A stretch of 64,000 nucleotides of DNA from Marinactinospora thermotolerans DSM 45154 (GCF_900167435.1 NZ_FUWS01000004.1:186001-250000), one strand, 5' to 3'; positions 17,422 to 27,186 are shown, counted from the first letter of the stretch. Notes: a model not told the origin generated them from the letters alone. Numbers and translations: made by a program.

Positions 17422-17714
17422 GCGACGAGCGCGGAGATCGGGGAGGTCCGTGGAGAGCGGGTGGCCCTGTTCTCATGTGGCGAGAAGGGCCGATTCGACC
17501 CGATTGGCTCACCTGATGGTCGGGGCCCGCGAAGCGGTTCCGCCGCTGGAATCCGTCCGGTGGGACGACCGTCATGTACCCGGAGCGGGACGGCCGTACC
17601 CGGGATCGCCGGTCCTTTCCGGGGGAGGGCCGGACTTTCTTGCGGGACCGCTGTCTCCTCGCGCCCTCGACGGCCGGGACGCCGCCTCGGTGGCGTCCCG
17701 GCCGAGGGGCAGAA

Positions 17715-17990
17715 CCGTTCCGGTTCGAGGCGCAACGCGGTGACGCCGCACTCGAACGGCCGGGCCGTGACGAGCCGGAGACGCCGGTAGGCGTCGAGAC
17801 GGGGGAACACCGGCACGCCCGCGCCGAGCGCGACGAGGTTGACGAACAGGTGGAGTTCGTCGAGCAGGTCCTGGGTGATGAGGCTCGGCACGGGCGTCCC
17901 ACCCCCGTAGGGGATGACGTCCCACCGGACTCGTCCTTGAGCCGCCGCACGGCCGCGGCGAGATCGCCGGCGACGACCACCCGCTCACCG
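17715..17990 (-). pseudogene. Dihydrofolate reductase/RibD C-terminal-like fragment
   Basis: Minus-strand frames encode GERVVVAGDLAAAVRRLKDE (about 17990-17925) and, after a frameshift, SLITQDLLDELHLFVNLVAL with a further 35 similar residues to about 17715. This is the C-terminal half of the actinobacterial RibD-like dihydrofolate reductase family. The N-terminal half is missing, and the break abuts a LuxR-type fragment on the opposite strand. Confidence 0.6.
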
Positions 17991-18180
17991 GCCGCGAGGT
18001 CGACGTGCTGCGGGAGACGAGCGAGGGGTATTCGATCGCCGAGATCGCCGCCCGGTTCCACCTGGCGGAGGGGACCGTCCACAACCACCTGTCCGATGCC
18101 ACGCAGAAGACGCGGACGCGGACGCGGATCCGGCACCAGCCGGCGCGGTACGCGCGGGAGCACGACCGGTTGTGGGCGGC
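17978..18180 (+). pseudogene. LuxR-type helix-turn-helix fragment
   Basis: The frame reads LTGREVDVLRETSEGYSIAE and continues IAARFHLAEGTVHNHLSDAT, the C-terminal DNA-binding domain of a NarL/LuxR response regulator. The receiver domain is absent and the sequence after about 18180 is not similar to anything known. It overlaps the end of the RibD-like fragment on the other strand. Confidence 0.6.
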
Positions 18181-18336
18181 GGTGGCGGCCCCGCGGCGAT
18201 CCGGCGACCGCCGGGGCGCTGCCGCCGCGAGCGGGCCTGACGCCCCCTCACCGATCCGGCCGGGCACGCCCGCGCGCCGCAGGGCGCCCGGCCGCGCAGG
18301 AGAGCCCCTTCGGAGCCGGACCGGGCCGCCGGCCGG

Positions 18337-19833
18337 TCAGTGGTTGCCGGTGAGTTCCCCGGTGAGGGTGGTGTGGATGCGGGCGCTGTGCTCGTTGAGG
18401 CCCACGATCTCCACGGTCTTGCGCCGGGCCGCGTACTTGGTGGTGATCGCGTCCAGGGCGGCGACGGTGGAGGCGTCCCAGATGTGGGCGCGGGTCAGGT
18501 CGATGACGACGTGGTCGGGGTCGCCGGCGTAGTCGAAGTGGTGGACCAGGTCGTTGCTGGAGGCGAAGAACAATTCACCGGTGACGACGTAGACGACCTG
18601 GCCGCCGTCGGGGTCGACCACCGAGGACACCTCGACCAGGTGGGCGACCCGGCGGGCGAAGATCACCATCGCCGTGATGACACCGACGATGACCCCGATG
18701 GCCAGGTTGTGGGTGGCGACCACCACGGCGACGGTGACGACCATGACCACGGTCTCGCCCAGCGGCATGCGCCTGAGCGTGGCCGGCGCGACCGAGTGCC
18801 AGTCGAAGGTCGACACCGACACGATGATCATGACGGCGACCAGGGCGGCCATGGGGATCTGGGAGACCCATGGTCCGAACACGATGCACAGGACCATCAG
18901 GAACACCCCGGCCAGGAAGGTCGACAGCCGGGTGCGCGCGCCCGAGGTCTTGACGTTGATCATGGTCTGGCCGATCATCGCGCAGCCGCCCATGCCGCCG
19001 AAGAGGCCGGTGACGATGTTGGCGACGCCCTGGCCGATGGACTCGCGCGTCTTGTTGGAGAGGGTGTCGGTGATGTCGTCGACGAGCTTGGCCGTCATCA
19101 GCGACTCCATCAGCCCCACCAGCGCGAAGGCCAGCGCGTAGGGAGCGACGAGGGTGAGGGTGTCCAGGGTGAACGGCACATCGGGGATGCCGGGCACCGG
19201 TAGGGAGGAGGGCAGTTCGCCCTTGTCGCCCACGGTGGGCACCGCGAGCCCGGCACCGATGGTCAGCGCGGTCAGCGCGACGATGGACACCAGCGGGGCG
19301 GGCACCACCCGGGTCAGCCTCGGGAACAGGACCATGATGACCAGCGCCGCCACGACCAGCGGGTAGACGATCCAGGGAACGTCGCGCAGCTCGGGCACCT
19401 GGGCCATGAAGATGAGGATGGCCAGGGCGTTGACGAAGCCCACCATCACCGACCGGGGGACGAACCGCATCAGCCGGGCCACCCCCAGCGCGCCCAGCAC
19501 CACCTGGAAGACGCCGCCCAGGATGACGGCGGCGACGAGATGGCCCAGGCCGTGGTTGATGGACAACGGCGCCACGACCAGCGCGATCGCGCCGGTGGCC
19601 GCCGAGATCATCGCCCTTCGCCCGCCGACGACGGAGATGACCACGGCCATGGTGAAGGAGGCGAACAGCCCCACGCTCGGGTCGACCCCGGCGATGATCG
19701 AGAAGGAGATCGCCTCGGGGATCAGGGCGAGGGCCACCACCAGGCCGGCCAGCACCTCGGTGCGCAGCGTCGCCGGGGAGGGGAGGGGCGGGAGGGAGAA
19801 ACGTCGGCGTGTGGGCGCCGCGGGTGAGCTCAT
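18337..19833 (-). CDS. SulP-family anion transporter with STAS domain
   Basis: A 498-residue SLC26/SulP inner-membrane permease, likely for sulfate, bicarbonate or a related anion. It starts with a basic cytosolic tail and about 12-14 hydrophobic segments ([20 protein letters not shown] is the first; the [19 protein letters not shown] motif is typical). It ends in a STAS domain at about residues 385-495 ([20 protein letters not shown]). A MerR gene lies upstream on the same strand, and a 34-bp palindrome between them probably controls this gene. The anion specificity cannot be read from the sequence. Confidence 0.9.
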   Translation of the reverse strand: MSSPAAPTRRRFSLPPLPSPATLRTEVLAGLVVALALIPEAISFSIIAGVDPSVGLFASFTMAVVISVVGGRRAMISAATGAIALVVAPLSINHGLGHLVAAVILGGVFQVVLGALGVARLMRFVPRSVMVGFVNALAILIFMAQVPELRDVPWIVYPLVVAALVIMVLFPRLTRVVPAPLVSIVALTALTIGAGLAVPTVGDKGELPSSLPVPGIPDVPFTLDTLTLVAPYALAFALVGLMESLMTAKLVDDITDTLSNKTRESIGQGVANIVTGLFGGMGGCAMIGQTMINVKTSGARTRLSTFLAGVFLMVLCIVFGPWVSQIPMAALVAVMIIVSVSTFDWHSVAPATLRRMPLGETVVMVVTVAVVVATHNLAIGVIVGVITAMVIFARRVAHLVEVSSVVDPDGGQVVYVVTGELFFASSNDLVHHFDYAGDPDHVVIDLTRAHIWDASTVAALDAITTKYAARRKTVEIVGLNEHSARIHTTLTGELTGNH

Positions 19834-20037
19834 GGGTCCGATCTCATGCCGGGCGGCCCGCTCTTTCGGACCGCGAAACGTCGGGGACGAGGGCCGGTGG
19901 GCACCGTCCTGTGAGGTGGAGCGGCGGGCGTGGACCTCCCGGTGGTGCGGCGACGCTGCCGCGGCCCTGATCCCGGAGGGGGCGATCAGGAGGGGAGCAC
20001 CGGAGAGGCGCCGTGGCGCTTCCACGGGCCATCGACC

Positions 20038-20071
20038 CGCAACTCTACTCTTACGTAAGGGTAGAGTTGCG
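20038..20071 (-). promoter_or_regulatory. 34-bp near-perfect palindrome, MerR-type operator
   Basis: Centred at 20054/20055 on TTACGTAA, with outer arms CGCAACTCTAC and GTAGAGTTGCG. One mismatched pair in 17. It lies between the MerR gene and the SulP gene (both minus strand), about 205 bp upstream of the SulP start. Confidence 0.7.
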
Positions 20072-20156
20072 GCCGGAGTCGTGAGACGGTCGTCACGGTC
20101 GCGCTGGCGGGTCCGGCCGGGCCGCAGCGGCGGCCCCCGACGGCCGGGGGAGCCCC

Positions 20157-20549
20157 TCAGCCGGACGGGTGCTCGTACTTGGCGCGCTGGGCCTGCAACC
20201 GACCGCCGAACTCCTCGGCCATCGCGATCCGCTCGCGCAGCACCCGGCACCGCTCCTCGGTGGCCTGGGCGAACACGTCCAGCCGGGCCAGCAACTCGGC
20301 GTGCCGGGACTCGTCGACGTCTCCCGCCGCCAGCTCGTCGAGGGTGGCCAGCAGGTCGCGCATCTCCTCCAGGCTGAACTCCAGGGGCTTCATGCGCTTG
20401 ATGAGCAGCAGCCGCTCGACATCGGAGGTGGTGTAGAGACGGAACCCGCCCTTGGAGCGGGCGGACGGTTCCACCAGTCCCACCTCGCCGTAGTAGCGGA
20501 TCGTCCGCAGCGACAGCCCGGTCCGTTCGGCGACCTCGCCGATCTGCAT
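20157..20549 (-). CDS. MerR-family transcriptional regulator
   Basis: A 130-residue MerR regulator: helix-turn-helix at residues 1-70 ([20 protein letters not shown], then [20 protein letters not shown]) and a coiled-coil dimerisation helix to the end. There is no cysteine-rich metal-binding loop and only a short C-terminus, so the signal is unclear. ATG 20549 is preceded by GAGGAGCGC. It lies 323 bp upstream of the SulP transporter on the same strand and is its likely regulator. Confidence 0.88.
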   Translation of the reverse strand: MQIGEVAERTGLSLRTIRYYGEVGLVEPSARSKGGFRLYTTSDVERLLLIKRMKPLEFSLEEMRDLLATLDELAAGDVDESRHAELLARLDVFAQATEERCRVLRERIAMAEEFGGRLQAQRAKYEHPSG

Positions 20550-20970
20550 GCGCTCCTCACCCACTGGGGCACCTCCATGACACCCATCCCCGTCACCGGG
20601 GAGGCCCCTCGGCCGGCGGCGTCCGTCCGGGGCCGTCCCGGAGGAACAGGAACAAGGGTGCCATGCCCGGCGCCCCGCCTCGCGCGGGCCGCGCTCCTCC
20701 CGTCCGAGGCCGTATCCCCGGACGAGTCCGTCCCGGTGACGACAGAGGCACCGCCGCCTTCGCGGAAGCGGTCGGGGCGAGCCGGTGCCGCGCCCGACCG
20801 TGGGGCGGTCCGGGAGGATCTCCCCGAGGCCAACGTTTTCTCCCCCCGTTTCGATACCGAACACACCGATGTCTTTCACCACACCGGTTTTTCGGGACAG
20901 GAGGACTTTCATGTGTTAGGTTCGAGGAAGTTGCAGTCGTGATACCCGCTGAATTTCCATCTCTTCGGGC

Positions 20971-20986
20971 GATCACCGCGGTGACC
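20971..20986 (+). promoter_or_regulatory. Palindrome in the cold-shock gene leader
   Basis: GATCACCGCGGTGACC is a near-perfect 16-bp palindrome about 50 bp upstream of the csp start. The leader (about 20900-21037) is AT-rich relative to its surroundings and could fold into the kind of long 5' UTR that regulates cold-shock mRNAs. Confidence 0.4.
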
Positions 20987-21037
20987 GGAAAATCGTCATC
21001 CGCGGTTTTCTTTATGTTCCGAACGAGAGGCATCCAT

Positions 21038-21241
21038 ATGGCGACCGGTACGGTCAAGTGGTTCAACGGCAGCAAGGGCTTCGGCTTCATCGAGCAGGAC
21101 GGCGGCGGCCCCGACGTCTTCGCCCACTACTCGAACATCCAGGCCACGGGCTATCGCGAGCTGGCCGAGGGCCAGGCCGTGCAGTTCGACGCCGTCGCGG
21201 GGGCCAAGGGGCCCCAGGCCGAGAACATCACCCTGATCTAG
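21038..21241 (+). CDS. Cold-shock protein, CspA family
   Basis: A 67-residue single cold-shock domain. RNP1 is visible as KGFGFIEQD and RNP2 as DVFAHYS, with the N-terminal GTVKWFN. It is an RNA chaperone that melts secondary structure. ATG 21038 follows GAGAGGCATC. A terminator-like hairpin follows the stop and a DEAD-box helicase gene starts 238 bp downstream, a common pairing for cold adaptation. Confidence 0.95.
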   Translation: MATGTVKWFNGSKGFGFIEQDGGGPDVFAHYSNIQATGYRELAEGQAVQFDAVAGAKGPQAENITLI

Positions 21242-21260
21242 GGGAGCCGACGCTCCTCCA

Positions 21261-21312
21261 GCGGCAGGGGCCCGCCCTCTGGGCGCCGGCCCCGCCGCTT
21301 TTCTCTTTTTCT
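21261..21312 (+). terminator. Intrinsic terminator after csp
   Basis: A GC-rich imperfect hairpin (GCGGCAGGGGC... pairing with ...GGCCCCGCCGC) is followed by the T-rich tract TTTTCTCTTTTT. It lies 20 bp after the csp stop. Confidence 0.7.
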
Positions 21313-21479
21313 CCGCCGGATTCTGCAGCCGTCGTTCTCCGACCGGCACCGGCGTCCACCACTCCCGGGATTTCTCGCGTCGAAACGCGGTCACCCCATC
21401 ACTTTTTCGGCGTACCCGGTTCTCTCCGCGAGGTCGCACGGCCTCACGCCCGGCGAACGCCGTTGGCGAAAGGCCCCAC

Positions 21480-22871
21480 ATGAGTCATCCACACCGCACC
21501 GGCACGAGCCGTGGCCGGCCCTCCCGAGGGGACGGCCGGCAGCGCCCCCGCACCCCGGAGCGTCCCCGAGGCGGGGCGGGTCCCTCCGGTGAGTTCGCCC
21601 TCCCGGACACCGCCACCCCGGCGCTTCCGCCGGTGGACTCCTTCGAGGCGCTGGACATGCCCGCGCCGTTGAAGCGGACCCTGGCCCGCCACGGCCTGAC
21701 CGTCCCGTCCGCGATCCAGGCGGCGACCCTGCCCAACTCCCTGGCCGGGCGCGACGTGCTGGGCCGCAGTCGAACCGGGTCGGGCAAGACCCTGGCCTTC
21801 GGGCTGGCCCTGCTCGCCCGGCTGGAGGGGCGCGACGCCCAGCCCCGACGGCCCTTGGCCCTGGTACTCGCCCCCACCCGGGAGCTGGCCCAGCAGGTGA
21901 CCGAGTCGTTGGCTCCCTACGCGCGCTCGGTGGGGGCGCGCACGGCGACGGTCGTGGGTGGCATGCCCATCGGCCGTCAAGCGCGCGTCCTGAGCGAAGG
22001 CGTCCACCTGGTCGTGGCCACCCCGGGACGCCTGCGCGACCTGATGGAACGCGGCGACTGCGTCGTGGACCGGGTGGAGTGCGCCGTCCTGGACGAGGCC
22101 GACCAGATGACCGACATGGGATTCATGCCGCAGGTGACCGCGATCCTCCGGCAGATTCCGGCCGGCGGCCGGCGCATGCTGTTCTCGGCGACCCTCGACC
22201 GCAACGTCGACGCGTTGGTCCGCCGCTTCCTGAGCGACCCGGTGGTCCACTCGGTCGACCGGTCCGAGGGCGCGGTCTCCACCATGGAACACCATGTCGT
22301 CCACGTGACGCAGACGCACAAGAGGGACGTCGCGACCCGGATCGCGGCCCGTGACGGCCGGGTGATCATGTTCCTCGACACCAAGCGCGCCGTGGACCGC
22401 ATGGCCGAGCACCTGCTGGCCAACGGTGTCCTCGCCGCGCCCCTGCACGGCGGCCGAAGCCAACCGCAGCGCACGCGCACTCTCGACCAGTTCAAGCGGG
22501 GGGACGTCACCGCGCTGATCGCCACCAACGTGGCGGCGCGCGGCATCCACGTGGACGGCCTGGACCTGGTGGTCAACATCGATCCGCCCACCGACCACAA
22601 GGACTACCTGCATCGGGGCGGGCGCACCGCCCGGGCCGGGGAGTCCGGAAGCGTGGTCACCCTCGTGCTGCCCACCCAGCGGCGCGACATGACCCGGCTG
22701 ATGAGCCGGGCCCGGATCGAACCGCACACGCTGAGGGCCGATGACGAGGATCCGGAGCTGAGCAGGGTGACCGGGGCACGCGAACCCTCGGGCGTACCGG
22801 TCCGCCTGCCCGTCGCGGCCCCGCGGGCGGGGCGGCGCCGTGGCGCCGTCGCGCGTCGACCGCGCCGCTGA
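21480..22871 (+). CDS. DEAD-box RNA helicase
   Basis: A 463-residue ATP-dependent RNA helicase. After a basic, disordered N-terminus (about 50 residues) come the Q motif (PSAIQAATLP), motif I (SRTGSGKT), Ia (PTRELAQQ), Ib (TPGR), II (DEAD), III (SAT), IV-V (VIMFLDTKRA, ATNVAARGIHV) and VI (HRGGRTARAG). The C-terminal tail is short and Arg-rich, without an extra RNA-binding domain. It probably acts with the upstream cold-shock protein in RNA unwinding. Confidence 0.95.
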   Translation: MSHPHRTGTSRGRPSRGDGRQRPRTPERPRGGAGPSGEFALPDTATPALPPVDSFEALDMPAPLKRTLARHGLTVPSAIQAATLPNSLAGRDVLGRSRTGSGKTLAFGLALLARLEGRDAQPRRPLALVLAPTRELAQQVTESLAPYARSVGARTATVVGGMPIGRQARVLSEGVHLVVATPGRLRDLMERGDCVVDRVECAVLDEADQMTDMGFMPQVTAILRQIPAGGRRMLFSATLDRNVDALVRRFLSDPVVHSVDRSEGAVSTMEHHVVHVTQTHKRDVATRIAARDGRVIMFLDTKRAVDRMAEHLLANGVLAAPLHGGRSQPQRTRTLDQFKRGDVTALIATNVAARGIHVDGLDLVVNIDPPTDHKDYLHRGGRTARAGESGSVVTLVLPTQRRDMTRLMSRARIEPHTLRADDEDPELSRVTGAREPSGVPVRLPVAAPRAGRRRGAVARRPRR

Positions 22872-22880
22872 CCGAACGCG

Positions 22881-22915
22881 CCGGGGGCCGAGAGCGGAAC
22901 GCTCTCGGCCCCCGG
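22881..22915 (+). terminator. Perfect hairpin after the helicase gene
   Basis: A 16-bp perfect stem with loop GAA (CCGGGGGCCGAGAGCG paired with its complement), 10 bp after the helicase stop. There is no T-run, as is common for actinomycete terminators. Confidence 0.75.
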
Positions 22916-23385
22916 CCGTCCGTCCGCCGACGCGCGGGACCTCTCCCGTCCGGGTGCCGAATACGGGATTCACCGACGGGACCTCGCCCTTTCCCCAGAG
23001 GGAGCCCTCACGAGAGGACCACGGGCACCATCACGTGCCCGGTGCGGGGCTCGGGGGACGGCAGCGTCAGCGGAAGCCGGCCGCCGGGTCCGTCCCCAGA
23101 CGGATTCCGGCCACGCCGGGAACGACGCGAGAGTGTCCGTGGCGCACCCGTTGTCCGCGGGACCCGCAAGGTGGCGTCCGGCTTCCCCGAAGGCGGAACC
23201 GGTAGGCCCTTGGCGGAGGACGTCTCGCCATATTCCCAGGTCGAGGATGTCAGGCTGTGGCCATCACCGGCACTCCTCCGACCACATCGCCGTTGAGCGC
23301 GCCCTCGCCTGGAGGGGGCACCGTAGGCGGGCCGAAGATCTGCGGCCGCCCCCATGTCGTGAAGCGCCGGCGGCGATGGTCCCGG
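22916..23385. other. Intergenic stretch without recognisable gene
   Basis: About 470 bp. No frame resembles a known protein and no repeats or strong hairpins were seen. Confidence 0.45.
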
Positions 23386-23817
23386 TCACGCCCGTAGCGC
23401 GTCGATCGCGGCCAGAGCCGCCGTCCTGTCGAGACCGGCCCTGGAGCCGGGTGAGAGGCCTTGGACGAGGTAGAGCAGGAGCCGGGCCTGAGCCTCGGGG
23501 GTGGCGGTGTCGGTGACTTCTCCAGCGGCCTGGGCGCGGCGAAGGGCGTCGGCGACGATGTCGGTGAAGCGCCGGTAGGAGCGGGTGACGATCTCCGTCG
23601 CCTCGCTGTCATGGGGGACGAGCTCGGCGGTGGTGTTGCCGACCAGGCAACCGTGCGGGATGCCCACGTCGGAGACCAGCTCGTCCAGGCGGGCCGGGTG
23701 GGTCGGGATCTCCCGGAGGGCCGGCAGAAGGGGAAACGCCGGGCGAGCCGCTACCGCGGGCCGACTGGACCTCTTCGTCCTCGACGACGCCGCCAGGGAG
23801 CTGATCGCCCCAAGCAC
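23386..23817 (-). pseudogene. TetR-family regulator, C-terminal fragment
   Basis: From about residue 38 the frame reads REIPTHPARLDELVSDVGIP and then GCLVGNTTAELVPHDSEATE, FTDIVADALRRAQAAGEVTD, LLLYLVQGL. This is the ligand-binding half of a YcdC/TetR_C-type regulator. No helix-turn-helix is encoded upstream in any frame, and the first 35 residues are low-complexity. It lies directly downstream of the glyoxalase-like gene and may be its former regulator. Confidence 0.6.
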
Positions 23818-23996
23818 CGCGACGCGAATCGGCCGCGCTTCGCGCTCCAGCCGCGCACCGCGGTCCCCGAGGAGGCGGTCGGCTCCCTCGCCGAGCAGCT
23901 CGGTGCCGCCGATCCGGCCCGCCCGGCCGAGTACGCCTCTTCCTGTCGTTTTCCTGGTCTGTACGGCGAACCTTTCTGGTCGGCCGCGAGGAGCTG

Positions 23997-24437
23997 TCAG
24001 CTGAGCTGCTCGGCCAGCGCGACGATGATCCCCTCGGGGCCGCGGACGTAGCAGAGCCGGTAGCTGTCCTCGTACTGGGCCAGCTCACCGACGAGTTCGG
24101 CGCCGTGAGTGCGCAGGCGGGCAACGACGTCCTCGATGTCGTGGACGGCGAACATGACGCGATGCATGCCCAGCGTGTTGTGGGGCGGGTTATGCGAACC
24201 GGCGCCGATCGCCGCGGGGGCGAGGTATTTCGCCAGTTCGATTCGGCCGTGTCCGTCCGGGGTCCGCAACATCGCGATGTCACAGCGGACGCCGTCGAGT
24301 CCGACGGTGCGGTCCGCCCAGAGGCCCTCGATCCGCGCTTCGCCCTCCAGTTCCATGCCGAGTTCCACGAAGAACGCGATAGCAGCCTCAAGGTCGGCGA
24401 CGACAATGCCGACGTTGTCCATCCGTTGAATCGTCAT
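23997..24437 (-). CDS. VOC (glyoxalase/bleomycin-resistance) family protein
   Basis: A 146-residue vicinal-oxygen-chelate protein with two beta-alpha-beta-beta-beta modules. Module 1 is MDNVGIVVADLEAAIAFFVE with GLDGVRCDIAML; module 2 is LGMHRVMFAVHDIEDVVARL ending GPEGIIVALAEQL. Metal ligands H/E appear as in lactoylglutathione-lyase-like proteins, with RIELAKYL contributing Glu. A strong AAGGAG lies upstream of ATG 24437. The substrate is unknown. Confidence 0.88.
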   Translation of the reverse strand: MTIQRMDNVGIVVADLEAAIAFFVELGMELEGEARIEGLWADRTVGLDGVRCDIAMLRTPDGHGRIELAKYLAPAAIGAGSHNPPHNTLGMHRVMFAVHDIEDVVARLRTHGAELVGELAQYEDSYRLCYVRGPEGIIVALAEQLS

Positions 24438-24584
24438 GGTGGTGCTCCTTCCCCGTCGAGCGGCCTGTCGTGGCCGCTGGTGTCCCTGGGGCGGAGCCGG
24501 CGCCACGTTCTCGGCATCCGGAACGTGCCGAGTTCCAGGGACCCGCATCCGGCCGCCACCGCGCTGGGGCGCCCCCGCCTGGGA

Positions 24585-24810
24585 CGGCGACCCGGCGGCG
24601 GGAGGGAGCGTGCTCGGCGGTGATGCGCGCCGCGGTCTCCTCGCCCAGGCGGACGTGCCTGCCCAAGGCGACAGACGGACGTGGCGCGACGTCGCCGGGG
24701 CCCGGCCGCTGCGAGGCGGGTGAGCGCGGAATGGCGCAGCCGGTGCAGCGTCCATCTGTCCGTGTGCGGGTCGTGGGCGATGCCGACCTGCTTGAACACC
24801 ACTCCGCCGG
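24585..24810 (-). pseudogene. Tyrosine recombinase (phage-type integrase) remnant
   Basis: Minus-strand frames preserve FKQVGIAHDP, then DRWTLHRLRHSALTRLAAAG, the HxxR catalytic box of tyrosine recombinases, and in another frame LGRHVRLGEETAARITAEHA, which follows the active-site region in related actinobacterial integrases. At least one frameshift lies between them and the N-terminal domains are lost. No flanking attachment repeats were recognised. Confidence 0.6.
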
Positions 24811-25183
24811 GGGGAGGACGACCGGCCCCGCCCGCTCGCCGGGGCGGCGCCGGCCAGCACGCGGTCCCTCTGCCCGACGCCGGTCGGACGGAAGCACCAG
24901 ACCCGGGGCGCGCCCGGACAGCAGCCGGGACGGCGGGCGGTGGCTCAGTGCACGTACTCCACCGCCCCGCCCATGGACCCGGTGCAGTAGGTCCGGCGGC
25001 AAAGCGGTCTCGTGTGCCACCGCCCATCGTGAGCCCTGTGCCACAGCGCCGGGCTGCTGAAAGGAACGGGCCCGACCCGGAGGCCGGTGCGGGCCGCGGG
25101 TGCGGCCGCCGCGCCGAACCTCCGGACCGCCCACCGGTGGGAGAGCGATCGGCCGGAGGCCCGGTCGGGCGCGGTCAGGGGGA

Positions 25184-26119
25184 TCAGTCGACGAGCACGA
25201 CGGTCTTGCCGGGCAGCCGCCCGGCGGCGGCCTCCTCGTGCACGGCGGCCAGCTCGCCCAATGGGCGGTGAGCGGCGACGTGGAGCCGGATCCTGCCGGC
25301 ATCCACCTTGGCGACGAGATCGGTCAGCTGGGCTCCGTCACTGCGGACCCACAGGCTCGCGCTGCGCACCTTCCGGTCGGGGTTCTCGGGAATCGGGCCG
25401 GCCGTGCTGGCGGCGACCCCGCCGTCGGCGACGTAGTTCGTCAGCTGGGCGAGTTCCTCCGGGGAGAGGCGCACATGGTTCACCACGACCTGGAACGGAC
25501 CGCCCACGGCGGCCGGGCCCGCGGCGAGGTCGAGGGGGCCGACGACCCGGTCCGCGCCGTAGCCCCGAAGGCGGTCGGCGTGCTGCGGCGCGTCCACCGC
25601 GGTCACATGCGCTCCCGCGTCGACCGCGAGCTGCACCACGAGGCTGCCCACCGCACCCCCCGCCCCGTTGACCAGGACGGTCTGACCGGGCTTCAGCTCG
25701 GCGAGTTCGAAGGCCGTCTGCCAGGCCGCCAGGCCGGTCAGCGGCAGTGCCGCGGCGTCGACCAGCTCGATCGTCTGAGGTGCCGGGGCCAGGGACTCGG
25801 CCGGGGCGAGTGCGTACTCGGCGGCCCCGCCGGCGGAGTCGAGGGGCAGCATCGCCACGACTCGGTCGCCGACGTCCAGGCCCGTCACCTCCGCGCCGAG
25901 TTCAACGACGGTGCCCGCCAGGTCGATCCCCGTCACGTACGGAAGAGTGATCGGCATCATCTCGGCCAGGGCGCCGGCGCGGATGTGGTCGTCGACCGGA
26001 TTGAACGACGTGGCCGCCACCCGCACCAGCACCTGCCCGGTGCCGGGGACCGGACGGTCGACGTCCTCGTAGCGCAGGACCTCGCTGCCGCCGAACTCGT
26101 GGAAACGGATTGCCTTCAT
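25184..26119 (-). CDS. NADP-dependent quinone oxidoreductase (zinc-less MDR)
   Basis: A 311-residue medium-chain reductase of the QOR type. The N-terminal GroES-like domain is MKAIRFHEFGGSEVLRYEDV with FNPVDDHIRAG, followed by the nucleotide-binding motif VNGAGGAVGSLVVQLAVDAG. The structural-zinc cysteines of alcohol dehydrogenases are absent. It lies 78 bp downstream of the extradiol dioxygenase on the same strand, probably in one operon under the MarR regulator. A role in quinone or electrophile detoxification is likely. Confidence 0.9.
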   Translation of the reverse strand: MKAIRFHEFGGSEVLRYEDVDRPVPGTGQVLVRVAATSFNPVDDHIRAGALAEMMPITLPYVTGIDLAGTVVELGAEVTGLDVGDRVVAMLPLDSAGGAAEYALAPAESLAPAPQTIELVDAAALPLTGLAAWQTAFELAELKPGQTVLVNGAGGAVGSLVVQLAVDAGAHVTAVDAPQHADRLRGYGADRVVGPLDLAAGPAAVGGPFQVVVNHVRLSPEELAQLTNYVADGGVAASTAGPIPENPDRKVRSASLWVRSDGAQLTDLVAKVDAGRIRLHVAAHRPLGELAAVHEEAAAGRLPGKTVVLVD

Positions 26120-26197
26120 GAACTTTCCTCCAGGGTGTATTGATGTCGTCGCCGAGGGATGGGCGAACAGGCGCGAAGCTGAAGCGCGTCGAGGCGC

Positions 26198-27079
26198 TCA
26201 GGTCAGTTGCACCGACCGGATGGAGTTGCCCATCACCATGCGGTCGATGGCGCTCACGGCGCTGCCGGGGTCATCGGCGGCGCCGACGGTGAACAGCAGC
26301 GGGACGAAATGGTCGGCCGTCGGATGGGCGACCGCGGCGTCGGGTGCCTTGGTGCGGTAGTCGATGAGGGCATCGGCGTCGCCCCGGGAGAGGGCGTCAA
26401 CGGCCCATTCGTCGAAGGCCGCGGTGGCGGCGGCGAGCTCCGGCCTGCGGAAGACGGTGAAGCTGTGCGTCATGAAGCCCGAGCCGAGGACGAGGATGCC
26501 TTCTTCGCGCAGGGGCCGCAGGCGTGTTCCGAGCCCGAGCAGAGCGCTGGGGTCCAGGCTGGGCATCGATAACTGCACGACCGGGACGTCGGCGGCGGGA
26601 TACATGGCCATGAGCGGGATGAAGGCCCCGTGGTCGAGGCCGCGGTCGGCGAACTCGTGCACCGGTGTCGGGCCCAGCAGGCCCGTGAGTCGCCGAGCCA
26701 GGTCGGTGGCGTCCGGGGTCGCGTAGGGAAGGGTCTTGTAGCGGGGGTGGAAGCCGCTGAAGTCGTAGTAGAGCGGGACGCCGGCCGCGGCTCCGGATAT
26801 CGCGACCGGCGCCTGTTCCCAGTGGGCCGAGACGACGACGATGGCCCGGGGTTTGGGCATCGACCGGGCCCAGTCGAAGAGGTCGCCGAGCCACTGCGGA
26901 TCGTCGAGGGTGAACGGCGCGCCGTGGCTGACGAAGAGGCTGGGCAGGGGCCCGTCGGAGGGGTCCCACACCCGCTGCTCGCGCGCCTGTGGCAGGACCC
27001 GGGCAAGGAGGTCGTCGTAGGCCGCGGCTGGTGCGCGCGCCGGAAAGGGGGAATTCGGACTGCTCGTGGTGGTCGTCAA
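26198..27079 (-). CDS. Class III extradiol ring-cleavage dioxygenase (DODA type)
   Basis: A 293-residue LigB/DODA-family dioxygenase, a non-haem Fe(II) or Zn(II) enzyme. Metal-binding histidines are visible in LFVSHGAPF near the N-terminus, in SAHWE and in GLDHGAFIPL; a further active-site His is in GSGFMTHSF. TTG 27079 is preferred because AAGGAG lies 6 bp before it; the frame is open further upstream into the operator region. It is followed by the quinone oxidoreductase and divergent from the MarR gene, an arrangement like MhqR/quinone-responsive regulons. Confidence 0.88.
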   Translation of the reverse strand: MTTTTSSPNSPFPARAPAAAYDDLLARVLPQAREQRVWDPSDGPLPSLFVSHGAPFTLDDPQWLGDLFDWARSMPKPRAIVVVSAHWEQAPVAISGAAAGVPLYYDFSGFHPRYKTLPYATPDATDLARRLTGLLGPTPVHEFADRGLDHGAFIPLMAMYPAADVPVVQLSMPSLDPSALLGLGTRLRPLREEGILVLGSGFMTHSFTVFRRPELAAATAAFDEWAVDALSRGDADALIDYRTKAPDAAVAHPTADHFVPLLFTVGAADDPGSAVSAIDRMVMGNSIRSVQLT

Positions 27080-27092
27080 AACCAGCTCCTTC

Positions 27093-27186
27093 ACTTGCCT
27101 CAGCAAGTATTTTCACTTGCCGAGGCAAGTGAAAGGTAGCCCATTAAGAGTTGCCTGGGCAAGTGATGCGAGTTGCCCGGGCAAGT
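27093..27186. promoter_or_regulatory. Array of four MarR operator boxes
   Basis: Four 16-bp palindromes of pattern A(C/G)TTGCCnnGGCAAGT: 27093-27108 (ACTTGCCTCAGCAAGT), 27115-27130 (ACTTGCCGAGGCAAGT), 27149-27164 (AGTTGCCTGGGCAAGT) and 27171-27186 (AGTTGCCCGGGCAAGT). Boxes 1-2 and 3-4 are each offset by 22 bp, one pair per divergent gene. Confidence 0.8.

Noticed and set aside
21444-22973. 509-codon minus-strand frame opposite the DEAD-box helicase
   Set aside because: Shadow; helicase motifs are all on the plus strand.
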